A DNA stretch of 64,000 nucleotides, taken from an uncultured Rhodospirillaceae bacterium. Lineage in GTDB: Bacteria; Pseudomonadota; Alphaproteobacteria; Rhodospirillales; Casp-alpha2. The notes below the pieces were generated by a model. It ran no database searches, was not told the DNA's origin, and saw only the letters and a program-made list of their open reading frames with translations. This document shows positions 16,428-24,152 of the stretch, piece after piece. Each line of letters starts with the position of its first letter. Position 1 is the first letter of the stretch. Location: the NCBI GenBank assembly GCA_913030825.1, contig CAJWCU010000006.1, positions 62,001 through 126,000 on the forward strand. Direction: 5' to 3'. The translations under genes were made by a program, and so were the position numbers.

Positions 16428-16844
16428 ATGGACGACATTATCAAGACGATCCGTATTTCCAGCGCCGGAATGCGCGTGCAAGGCACGCGCCTGCGTGTGA
16501 TTTCGCAGAACATCGCCAACGCCGACAGCCTGCCGCAGCGTCCGGGCGACGATCCTTATCGGCGCAAGATCATCACCTTTAAGAACGAGCTGGATAAATC
16601 CGTGGGCGAGGACACGGTGCGCGTGCACCGGATCCACAAGGACATGTCCGATTTCGCCAAGAAGTACGATCCGTCCCACCCGGCGGCGGACGCCGACGGT
16701 TACGTGCAGACGCCCAACGTCAACACGATGATCGAAATGATGGATATGCGCGAAGCCCAGCGATCCTACGAAGCGAACCTGAACCTCATAAAATCGTCGA
16801 AGACCATGTTGAACAGCGTCATCGACGTGCTGAGAGCCAACTAA
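16428..16844 (+). CDS. flgC: Flagellar proximal rod protein FlgC
   Basis: 138 residues with the rod motif VISQNIANADSLPQRPGDDPYRRK (in part, residues 24-47) and the C-terminal NVNTMIEMMDMREAQRSYEANL signature of FlgC. A strong GAGGAGG ribosome site lies about 10 bases before the ATG. Normal length. Transcribed with flgB and fliE. Confidence 0.96.
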   Translation: MDDIIKTIRISSAGMRVQGTRLRVISQNIANADSLPQRPGDDPYRRKIITFKNELDKSVGEDTVRVHRIHKDMSDFAKKYDPSHPAADADGYVQTPNVNTMIEMMDMREAQRSYEANLNLIKSSKTMLNSVIDVLRAN

Positions 16845-16941
16845 CATCCGGGCACAACGCCGCGCCCACCGAATACGTCGTACCGAATACAGCGGTCCCA
16901 ACGCGGACCGGGCCCAGCGGGCCTAGAACGGGAGCAATAAA

Positions 16942-17277
16942 ATGACCACGACGGCCGATTTCAACATTCATCAGGCCCTCAACGCCTATCAGCAGGCCGC
17001 TCGCCAGACGGTTTCCGGCAGCAGCCAGCAGTCCAAGGCCGACGTCCAGCCCGCCGGTCAGGAAGAATTCGGCGACCTGGTGCGCAGCGCCATCATGGAA
17101 GCCCGCAAGATCGGTGAACGCAGCGAAAAAATGTCCATCGCCGCAATCAACGACCGCGCTGACATCACCCAGGTGGTGACCGCCGTGGCCGAAGCCGAAC
17201 TGACCCTGCAGACCGTTGTGAATGTCCGCGACAAGGTCCTCGAGGCCTACAAGGACATCATCCGGATGCCGGTGTAA
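16942..17277 (+). CDS. fliE: Flagellar hook-basal body protein FliE
   Basis: FliE joins the MS ring to the rod. The 111-residue protein has a variable N-terminus and the conserved C-terminal helices (ADITQVVTAVAEAELTLQTV followed by VRDKVLEAYKDIIRMPV), with the family ending. Position between flgC and fliQ is classical. Confidence 0.95.
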   Translation: MTTTADFNIHQALNAYQQAARQTVSGSSQQSKADVQPAGQEEFGDLVRSAIMEARKIGERSEKMSIAAINDRADITQVVTAVAEAELTLQTVVNVRDKVLEAYKDIIRMPV

Positions 17278-17336
17278 TTCTCAAGCCGAGGGAATGGGGC
17301 CCGGGCAACCGGAGGCGCCAGAATGGATAAACCGTC

Positions 17337-17600
17337 ATGAGCGAAGTGGATGTCATCGACGTCGGTCGCAACGCTCTGTGGGTGGTCATCAAGGTCGCCG
17401 GGCCGATCATGTTCCTCGGCTTGATCAGCGGCCTCATCATCGCCCTGTTCCAGGCATTGACGACGATCCAGGAAATGACCCTGACCTTCGTGCCGAAGAT
17501 CATCGTCATCTTCCTCGCCATCGTCGTGCTGTTGCCGTTCATGATCACCACGGTGACGTCCTTCGCGGATACCCTGTTCGACCGCATCACGGCGCTTTGA
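17337..17600 (+). CDS. fliQ: Flagellar export gate protein FliQ
   Basis: 87 residues with two transmembrane helices (about 18-43 and 52-75), typical of FliQ, including the GLISGLIIALFQALTTIQEMTL segment. FliQ assembles with FliP and FliR into the export gate. fliR starts 19 bases after its stop. Confidence 0.96.
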   Translation: MSEVDVIDVGRNALWVVIKVAGPIMFLGLISGLIIALFQALTTIQEMTLTFVPKIIVIFLAIVVLLPFMITTVTSFADTLFDRITAL

Positions 17601-17619
17601 CGGGGCGGGGCGCGGCGGG

Positions 17620-18378
17620 ATGCTGGAAGAACTTCTGAAAATCAATGTCTTCGCCTTCATGCTGGTGCTCGCCCGCGTCGGTGCGATGATGTCGATCCTG
17701 CCCGGGATCGCGGCAGCCTACGTCAGCCCGCGGATCCGTGTCTTGCTCGCCATTTCGGTCGGGGTGGTGATGACGCCGGTGTTGGCGGCGAACCTTCCCG
17801 GCCCGCCGGACAATCAATGGGTTCTGTTCCTGCTGCTCGCCGGTGAAATCGTTGTCGGCGTGTTCCTGGGCGGGCTCGCGGTGATTTTGGTCGGCGCGTT
17901 GCAGACGGCGGGGACATTGATCGCCTTGTTCGCCGCCATGGCGAACGCCCTGGTTCAGGATCCGATCTCGGAACAGCAAAGCTCGATCATCGCCAACCTG
18001 CTGACTGCTGCCGGATTGGTCGTGATCTTCGCCACCGACAGCCATCATGTCTATTTCATGGTGTTGGCCGAATCATACGTCTTGTTCGTGCCGGGCGAGG
18101 GCTTTTCGACCGGCGACATGGCGTTGATGCTGGCACGTCGGATCGCCGACAGCTTCGCGCTCGGTTTTCAATTGTCGATTCCGTTCCTGATCATCGCCAT
18201 GGTCTATTACATCGGGCTCGGCGTGCTCGGCCGCTTGATGCCGCAATTGCCGGTGTTCTTCTTCGGTCTGCCGATCCAGCTGACGGTTCAGATCGGCGCG
18301 CTGATGATCGTGTTCTCGTCGATCATGATGGTCTTCCTCAACCACTTTCAACAAGGCTACGTGGTGTTCCTGGGCTAG
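17620..18378 (+). CDS. fliR: Flagellar export gate protein FliR
   Basis: 252 residues, six predicted membrane helices, with the FliR pattern: ARVGAMMSILPG near the N-terminus, GEIVVGVFLGG in the middle and the conserved RLMPQLPVFFFGLPIQL segment toward the C-terminus. Part of the FliPQR export gate, followed 31 bases later by flhB. Confidence 0.96.
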   Translation: MLEELLKINVFAFMLVLARVGAMMSILPGIAAAYVSPRIRVLLAISVGVVMTPVLAANLPGPPDNQWVLFLLLAGEIVVGVFLGGLAVILVGALQTAGTLIALFAAMANALVQDPISEQQSSIIANLLTAAGLVVIFATDSHHVYFMVLAESYVLFVPGEGFSTGDMALMLARRIADSFALGFQLSIPFLIIAMVYYIGLGVLGRLMPQLPVFFFGLPIQLTVQIGALMIVFSSIMMVFLNHFQQGYVVFLG

Positions 18379-18409
18379 GGCTCATGGCGCGTCCGGGATG
18401 GCGGATTAG

Positions 18410-19480
18410 ATGGCTGAAGAAGACGACTCACAAAAAACAGAAGACCCGACCGACCGAAAACTCGCGAAGGCTCGAGACGAAGGCCAGGTTGCCCAATCCC
18501 AGGAAATCAAAAGCTGGATGATCCTGATGGGGGGGGCGGGAATGTTGCTGTTCCTGGCGCCGGCCATGGCCCGCGACATCACCGCGATCTGCCGTCGCTT
18601 CATCCAAGCGTCTTACTCCATCCCCGTGGACATGGAGCATCTCAGACTTCTGTTCTCCGACGTCGCGCTGAAAGTCTTCATCATCCTGGCACCGGCGTTC
18701 GGGATGTTCGTGGTGCTTGCGCTGGTCGCCAACGTCGGCCAATTCGGGTTGATCTGGTCGGTTAAGAAGATTTCTCCTAAACCCAGTAAAATTAACCCTC
18801 TCTCCGGTTTCAAGCGGCTGTTCTCCAGCCAGGGTCTGATGGAATTCGCGAAAGGGATCTTGAAGCTATCCCTGGTCTCGCTGGTTGCCTTCGGCCTCGC
18901 CATTCCCATGCTGAGCGACCTGCAGATGCTGCCTGCCGTCTCGACGGGCGAGGCGCTGCATCGAATTCATGAAATCGCCATTCTGATGGCCGTTGCCTCG
19001 GTCGGCGTGATGACCGTGATCGCGGCGCTCGACTATGTCTACCAACGTGCCACTTTCATGAAGCAGATGCGGATGTCCAAGACCGAGATCAAGGACGAGC
19101 ACAAGCAGACCGACGGCGATCCGCAGATCAAGGCGCGAATCCGGCAAATCCGAATGGAGCGCGCGCGTCAGCGCATGATGGCTGCGGTGCCGAAGGCGGA
19201 TGTCGTCATCACCAACCCGACCCACTTCGCGGTCGCTCTGGAATACAAGATGGAATCCATGCCGGCCCCCATCGTGGTCGCCAAGGGGCAGGATTTTCTG
19301 GCCTTGAAGATCAGGGAAATCGCCGAGGAAAATGAGATCACGATCGTTGAAAACCCGCCGTTGGCCCGCGCCTTGTACGGTTCCGTTGAGATCGATCAGG
19401 AAATCCCGCCGGAACACTTCAAGGCCGTCGCCGAAGTCATCGGCTACGTCATGCGCCTCAAGGGCAAGCTGCAGAATTGA
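18410..19480 (+). CDS. flhB: Flagellar export switch protein FlhB
   Basis: 356 residues. The N-terminal charged segment EEDDSQKTEDPTDRKLAKARDEGQ is typical; four membrane helices follow, then the cytoplasmic domain with the self-cleavage motif NPTH (within VVITNPTHFAVALEY, about residues 268-271), which switches export from rod/hook to filament substrates. The C-terminus matches full-length FlhB. It contrasts with the short C-domain-only homologue at 15146-15550. cckA follows after 180 bases. Confidence 0.96.
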   Translation: MAEEDDSQKTEDPTDRKLAKARDEGQVAQSQEIKSWMILMGGAGMLLFLAPAMARDITAICRRFIQASYSIPVDMEHLRLLFSDVALKVFIILAPAFGMFVVLALVANVGQFGLIWSVKKISPKPSKINPLSGFKRLFSSQGLMEFAKGILKLSLVSLVAFGLAIPMLSDLQMLPAVSTGEALHRIHEIAILMAVASVGVMTVIAALDYVYQRATFMKQMRMSKTEIKDEHKQTDGDPQIKARIRQIRMERARQRMMAAVPKADVVITNPTHFAVALEYKMESMPAPIVVAKGQDFLALKIREIAEENEITIVENPPLARALYGSVEIDQEIPPEHFKAVAEVIGYVMRLKGKLQN

Positions 19481-19660
19481 CGGCTCCCGGCGTGGCCGGG
19501 GGCGGCCGGGCGCGGTCCTCGTGACGGCGCGGTTGACACATGGCCTGCACTGGTCAATCTCTTTGCCGATGACCGCCGCTGGTGCGTCGTCCCGTCTTTT
19601 TAGGCGCGGGTCCCCGGCGCGCCACTCCTTCATGAGTTTTCCGCGGGCGGTGAAGGCCGA

Positions 19661-22282
19661 ATGATGCAGAAACCGACACCTCTCGTTCTCAACGCCGGTG
19701 CCGCCCTTTGCGGGGTCGCGGCGGGCGTTGCTTTCGGGGTTGGAGGTATCGTGCCGCTGGCGCTGGGCGCCGGGGCGGTCCTGGCGGCGGGCGGGTTGGT
19801 GGTCTTCGCGCGGAAGACGCCGAATGCGGAGCCTTCGGCGCGTGCCGCCGGCAGCGGCGCCATGGCGGAATTGATCCGTATGGCCTCGGGTGCGTCCGGC
19901 GAGGGCCTGTTGATCGCCACCTGGGACGGCGTCGGCATGTACGCCAACGACGCGTTCCGCCGATTGTTTTTCCTGGACGCCACCGGCGGTGCCGACGGGG
20001 CCCGCGAACTGCTCGACGAAATGATCCGGACCCTGGACGGGCAGGGCCGGTCGCGCGAAGTCTTCGCCCGCCTGCGGGCCGCGGCGGAAGAAGGCGAGCC
20101 GGCGGGCGGCGAGGTGATCTGCCGCGGCCGCGACGGCAAGCCCGCCTGGCGGCGCTTGCGGGTCGAACCGTTCGGTCCCGAAGGCGTGGGTGCGGGGACC
20201 GAGGACGCCGCGACCCGATACGCGCAATGGCGGGTTCAGGACATTACCGAGGAAAAACGCCAGGCCGCGACCCGGCAATCGGCCGAGGCCCGGCGTGCCG
20301 ACCTGTTGGATGGCCTGCCGGTCGGCGTGTTCTCCGTCGACGGGCGGGGGCGCATCGTCTACGCCAACTCCTGCCTCGCGGGATGGCTGGGCATCGACCG
20401 GGTCGCCATGGGGGGCAAGCCCTTCGCCGAATTCGTGACCTCGGCCCGCCCTCTCGGCAATGGGGGTGGCAACGGGAATAGCGGCGGCGGCGAAGACGAC
20501 GATTTCGAGGAAGGCGGTCTGGTTACCCTGCGCGCAGGCGACGGCACGGAATTCACGGCGACCTTGCTGCAAAGCCACCGCGAGACGACCGACGGGACGC
20601 TGGTCTATACGCGCTCCATCCTGCTGCGCGAGATGGGCTGGCTCAGCGACGGGGACGGCGGCGGCGGTCTGGGCCCGGCCAAGCGCCTGCGGTTCCTGTT
20701 CGACGATGCGCCGGTGGCCATTGCGTTACTCGACGGGCAGGGAAAGGTGATGGATTGCAACCGCGCCTTCCTGACCCTGGCCGGGGCGCATCGCGACATG
20801 GTCGCGGGCCATGCCTTCGCCGAACGCCTGCTGCCGGAGGACCGGGACGTCGTCGCCTCGGCATTGTCGGACGTCATCGTCGGCAAGGTCCGGGCGACCC
20901 AAACCGAGATCAGGCTTGCCGCTCCCGGTGGGCGTCAGGCGGCGGCGACGTTGTTCGCATCGCGGATGGAGGACGACAAGGGCGAGATCACCGGCCTGGT
21001 CCTGCACTTCATCGACACGACCGAGCAGAAGAATCTGGAAATACAGTTCGCCCAGTCGCAAAAAATGCAGGCCGTGGGGCAGCTCGCCGGCGGCGTGGCG
21101 CATGATTTCAACAACCTGCTGACGGCGATGATCGGCTTCACGGACCTGCTGCTGGAACGCCACGGGCCGGGCGATCCGTCGTTCAACGACCTGCAGCAGA
21201 TAAAGCAGAACGCCCACCGGGCGACCAACCTGGTGCGCCAGCTGCTCGCCTTCTCGCGCAAGCAGAATTTGGAGCCCGACCTGCTCGATCCCGAAGACGC
21301 GCTCAATGACCTCTCCAACCTGCTGCGCCGCCTCCTGGGCGAGACGGTGAAGCTCAAACTGGAACACGAACGGGGCGCCGGGCGCATCCTGGCCGACCGG
21401 GGGCAGTTCGATCAGGTCATCATCAATCTAGCGGTCAACGCGCGGGACGCCATGACCGAAGGCGGGCCCTTGGTCATTCGCACCTTCCGCCGCGACCTGG
21501 AACGGCCGTTGCAGCAATCGGGCGAGGTCATCCCCGTCGGCTCCTATATGGTGGTCGAGGTCGAGGACAAAGGCACCGGTATCTCCAAGGAAGTCCTCGA
21601 CCGCATCTTCGAGCCGTTCTTTTCGACCAAGGAGGTGGGGCAGGGGACGGGCCTGGGCCTCTCCACCGTGTACGGTATCATCCACCAGTCCGGCGGCTAC
21701 GTGACCGTGGAAAGCAAGATCGGCGAGGGCACGACCTTCCGCCTCCTGTTCCCGCGCGCCGACGAGGAAGCCCGCGCCCAGGCACAGGAAGCCGCCGCCG
21801 AAGCGGCTGCGGCCGCTGCCTCGGCCCAGGCCCAGGGACCGGGTTCCGGCAAGGGCAAGGACGGCAAGGAGCCCGAACTGCCGCTGTTCGAGGCCGATTT
21901 GACCGGCTCGGAAACCATTCTATTGGTCGAGGACGAGGACGCCGTGCGGATGTTCGGCGCGCGCGCACTGCGCAACAAGGGCTACAAGGTGCTGGAGGCC
22001 CAGAACGGCGAGGCGGCGCTCGACGTGGTCAACGGCACGGCGTCGAACATCGATCTGATCGTCTCCGACGTCGTCATGCCGGGCATGGACGGCTATACCC
22101 TGGTCCGCCAACTTCGAGAACAGATGCCCGAGGTGAAGGTGATTCTGATGTCCGGCTATGCCGAGGATGCATTCCAGGATCAGATCGACAACGACGACAC
22201 GCTGCATTTCCTGCCCAAGCCCTTTACCCTCAAGACGCTCGTGGGGAAGGTGAAAGAAATCATCCTCGCCGAGGGGCTGTGA
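19661..22282 (+). CDS. cckA: Hybrid sensor kinase CckA
   Basis: CckA phosphorylates CtrA and CpdR through the phosphotransferase ChpT, governing cell cycle and motility in alphaproteobacteria. 873 residues: two N-terminal membrane helices (about 7-50), PAS-like domains (about 60-190, 205-330 and 340-460), a dimerisation/histidine domain with H481 in GGVAHDFNNLL, a catalytic ATPase domain (GTGLGLSTVYGI around 665-676), an Ala-rich linker (about 703-735) and a receiver domain with acceptor D803 (LIVSDVVMPGMDG). Following flhB is a frequent location in Rhodospirillales. The gene could be read from the same transcript as flhB. Confidence 0.92.
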   Translation: MMQKPTPLVLNAGAALCGVAAGVAFGVGGIVPLALGAGAVLAAGGLVVFARKTPNAEPSARAAGSGAMAELIRMASGASGEGLLIATWDGVGMYANDAFRRLFFLDATGGADGARELLDEMIRTLDGQGRSREVFARLRAAAEEGEPAGGEVICRGRDGKPAWRRLRVEPFGPEGVGAGTEDAATRYAQWRVQDITEEKRQAATRQSAEARRADLLDGLPVGVFSVDGRGRIVYANSCLAGWLGIDRVAMGGKPFAEFVTSARPLGNGGGNGNSGGGEDDDFEEGGLVTLRAGDGTEFTATLLQSHRETTDGTLVYTRSILLREMGWLSDGDGGGGLGPAKRLRFLFDDAPVAIALLDGQGKVMDCNRAFLTLAGAHRDMVAGHAFAERLLPEDRDVVASALSDVIVGKVRATQTEIRLAAPGGRQAAATLFASRMEDDKGEITGLVLHFIDTTEQKNLEIQFAQSQKMQAVGQLAGGVAHDFNNLLTAMIGFTDLLLERHGPGDPSFNDLQQIKQNAHRATNLVRQLLAFSRKQNLEPDLLDPEDALNDLSNLLRRLLGETVKLKLEHERGAGRILADRGQFDQVIINLAVNARDAMTEGGPLVIRTFRRDLERPLQQSGEVIPVGSYMVVEVEDKGTGISKEVLDRIFEPFFSTKEVGQGTGLGLSTVYGIIHQSGGYVTVESKIGEGTTFRLLFPRADEEARAQAQEAAAEAAAAAASAQAQGPGSGKGKDGKEPELPLFEADLTGSETILLVEDEDAVRMFGARALRNKGYKVLEAQNGEAALDVVNGTASNIDLIVSDVVMPGMDGYTLVRQLREQMPEVKVILMSGYAEDAFQDQIDNDDTLHFLPKPFTLKTLVGKVKEIILAEGL

Positions 22283-22388
22283 GTGAGGGGGGCAGGCGGT
22301 CGCACGTTGTGACCGGCACCTCCCGAGTCCCTCTCTCCAGCGTTAACCATGTTTGTTAATCATGAATCCACAGCCCCGATTCCATGCG

Positions 22389-22403
22389 GAACGTCCTGTG
22401 AAC
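22389..22403 (+). promoter_or_regulatory. LexA (SOS) box upstream of recA
   Basis: GAAC-GTCCTGT-GAAC is an exact match to the alphaproteobacterial LexA operator (GAAC-N7-GAAC, equal to GTTC-N7-GTTC on the other strand). It lies 122 bases before the recA start, so recA is expected to be SOS-induced. Confidence 0.85.
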
Positions 22404-22414
22404 AAATCTAAAAT

Positions 22415-22436
22415 AATTGATTAAAAACAATCAATT
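22415..22436. repeat. Perfect AT-rich inverted repeat in the recA promoter
   Basis: AATTGATT (22415-22422), loop AAAAAC, AATCAATT (22429-22436). It sits just downstream of the LexA box in an AT-rich stretch that probably contains the recA promoter core. It may be a binding site or just promoter architecture. Confidence 0.5.
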
Positions 22437-22524
22437 ACAAATTCCTCTTGCCGATGAGAACAAAACACGTACATTGATCCCAATTGCAACGTTTCGACCG
22501 CTTATGAAATAAGGGAGAGGTCAG

Positions 22525-23640
22525 ATGGCTGACACGGCTTTGCGTTTGGTGGAGAAAGACAACGTGGATAAGACAAAGGCGCTCGACGCGGCCTTGGGGC
22601 AGATTGAGCGCGCCTTCGGCAAGGGCTCGATCATGCGGTTGGGCCAGCGCGAGGTGGTCGACACCCCGGTCATCTCCACGGGCTCCATCGGCCTCGACAT
22701 CGGTCTCGGCATCGGCGGTTTGCCGCGCGGGCGCATCGTCGAAATCTATGGCCCGGAAAGCTCGGGCAAGACGACCCTGGCGCTGCACGTGGTCGCCGAG
22801 GCCCAGAAGATGGGCGGCACCTGCGCTTTCGTCGACGCCGAGCACGCGCTCGACCCGGTCTATGCCAAGAAGCTCGGCTGCGACGTCGAAGAACTGCTGA
22901 TCTCCCAGCCCGACGCCGGTGAACAGGCGCTGGAAATCGCTGACACCCTGGTCCGCTCCGGCGCCATTGACGTGCTGGTGGTCGACTCGGTCGCGGCCCT
23001 GGTGCCGCGCGCCGAACTGGAAGGCGAAATGGGCGACACCCACGTCGGCCTGCAGGCGAGGCTGATGAGCCAGGCGCTGCGTAAACTCACCGCCTCCGTT
23101 TCCAAGTCGAACACCCTGGTCATCTTCATCAACCAGATCCGCATGAAGATCGGCGTCATGTTCGGCAACCCGGAAACGACCTCGGGCGGCAACGCGCTCA
23201 AGTTCTATTCCTCCGTGCGCATGGAAATCCGCCGCATCGGCGCCATCAAGGACCGCGACGAAGTGGTCGGCAACCAGACCCGCGTCAAGGTCGTGAAGAA
23301 CAAGATGGCGCCGCCCTTCAAGATGATCGAATTCGACATCATGTACGGCGAAGGCATCTCCAAGATGGGCGAATTGCTCGATCTCGGGGTCAAGGCCGGC
23401 ACGGTCGAGAAATCGGGCTCCTGGTTCTCGTTCAATTCCGAACGCATCGGCCAGGGCCGTGAGAATGCCAAGCAATTCCTTCGCGACAATCCGGAGATGG
23501 CCAAGGCCATCGAGGATCAGATCCGCCATAACGCGGGCCTGATTTCCGAGGAAATGATGGTCGGTCCCGGCGAGATGGACGGTGAGTCCACGTCCGACGA
23601 CGGCGACAAGCCGGAAAGCACGGCGGCCGACGACTTCTAA
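22525..23640 (+). CDS. recA: Recombinase RecA
   Basis: 371 residues, normal length. Walker A GPESSGKT at residues 76-83, Walker B region LVVDSVAAL, the MAW-like segment and the L2 loop region [12 protein letters not shown] are all present. RecA drives homologous recombination and LexA autocleavage. GGGAGAGG precedes the ATG at good spacing. Preceded by a LexA box, followed by an unusual hairpin-rich spacer and alaS, a linkage common in alphaproteobacteria. Confidence 0.98.
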   Translation: MADTALRLVEKDNVDKTKALDAALGQIERAFGKGSIMRLGQREVVDTPVISTGSIGLDIGLGIGGLPRGRIVEIYGPESSGKTTLALHVVAEAQKMGGTCAFVDAEHALDPVYAKKLGCDVEELLISQPDAGEQALEIADTLVRSGAIDVLVVDSVAALVPRAELEGEMGDTHVGLQARLMSQALRKLTASVSKSNTLVIFINQIRMKIGVMFGNPETTSGGNALKFYSSVRMEIRRIGAIKDRDEVVGNQTRVKVVKNKMAPPFKMIEFDIMYGEGISKMGELLDLGVKAGTVEKSGSWFSFNSERIGQGRENAKQFLRDNPEMAKAIEDQIRHNAGLISEEMMVGPGEMDGESTSDDGDKPESTAADDF

Positions 23641-23665
23641 GCCGGCTTCGTAGCCTCCCATTCCC

Positions 23666-23906
23666 AGGGCCTGTCCTCCGCAGGCCTTCCTTCCGGCGCT
23701 GCCCCGCGCCGACCGCCCAAGGTGCGTCCCCAGCGCATCAAGGGCCCTCCAGGTGCCTCCCGCACCTCCTACCCCAGGTGCGTCCCAGCGCACCACCCGC
23801 ACGGCGCGTCCCCGCGCGCCATACTGCCCCCCAGCAGCCGGCGCCCCCACGCCGGCTACTTCTTTTTTGAAATGATTGTGCGACCGGCGCTCCCACGCCG
23901 GTCGCA
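23666..23906 (+). repeat. Tandem array of eight short hairpins after recA
   Basis: Eight GC-rich stem-loops follow one another: stems at 23668-23686 (6 bp), 23694-23711 (6), 23721-23739 (6, one G-T), 23751-23767 (6), 23777-23794 (6), 23803-23820 (6), 23836-23857 (8) and 23879-23906 (11). Loops are 5-7 bases and C-rich on this strand, several sharing TCCC or CCCA (CTCCC, TCCCAG, TCCCCG, CCCCCA, CTCCCA). The first six centres are 25-29 bases apart. Stems differ in sequence but the pairing is kept, so structure rather than sequence looks conserved. Possible roles: recA mRNA 3' protection, protein-binding array, or stacked terminators. Confidence 0.75.
23836..23868 (+). terminator. Intrinsic terminator after recA
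   Basis: Stem AGCCGGCG (23836-23843) / CGCCGGCT (23850-23857) with loop CCCCCA, followed by ACTTCTTTTTT. This is the seventh hairpin of the array and the best terminator of recA transcription. Confidence 0.8.
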
Positions 23907-23914
23907 TTGCTTTT
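23879..23914 (+). terminator. Second terminator-like hairpin after recA
   Basis: Stem TGCGACCGGCG (23879-23889) / CGCCGGTCGCA (23896-23906), loop CTCCCA, followed by TTGCTTTTC. Eleven perfect base pairs; a backup terminator or the last member of the array. Confidence 0.65.
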
Positions 23915-24152
23915 CTGCCTTCGGGCACCGGCTATGCGCCTCCGGGACGGTCGGAGCCGTCGGCCCGGCCGCTCTGGCAGCGATTTTCCTGGGAAATGGC
24001 CCCATCCCGGGAATGCGTGGTTTCTGGACAGGTCCCCGCCGAGCCAGTAAAACCATCGCTTCGACCCTACCGCGCCGCCGGTTCGGCGGTGCGCGCCTCC
24101 ATCATGCATCACGCCACTTTAAACCCTTGGCACCAGGGCCTAAATTATCGAC

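Larger units (their letters stand above)
23641..24152. other. 512-base intergenic region between recA and alaS
   Basis: No credible gene. The left half (23666-23911) holds the tandem hairpin array described separately, the last two members of which look like terminators. The right half (23912-24152) must contain the alaS promoter; I see a GC-rich stretch with no motif I can name and a short AT-rich spot (TTTAAACCC, 24118-24126; TAAATTAT, 24141-24148) just before the alaS start. Confidence 0.7.

Noticed and set aside
22343-22359. TTAA...TTAA pair before recA as a CtrA box
   Set aside because: The halves are nine bases apart, not seven.
23666-23906. CRISPR array
   Set aside because: Spacing is near 26-29 bases, but there is no conserved direct repeat and no cas gene; the units are hairpins of differing sequence.
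22435-23928. 497-residue open frame antisense to recA, running into the hairpin array
   Set aside because: Covers recA in reverse; composition and lack of motifs mark it as a shadow.
24018-24152. T-box or other amino-acid riboswitch before alaS
   Set aside because: No T-box sequence or specifier structure is visible, and T-boxes are not expected in this group.
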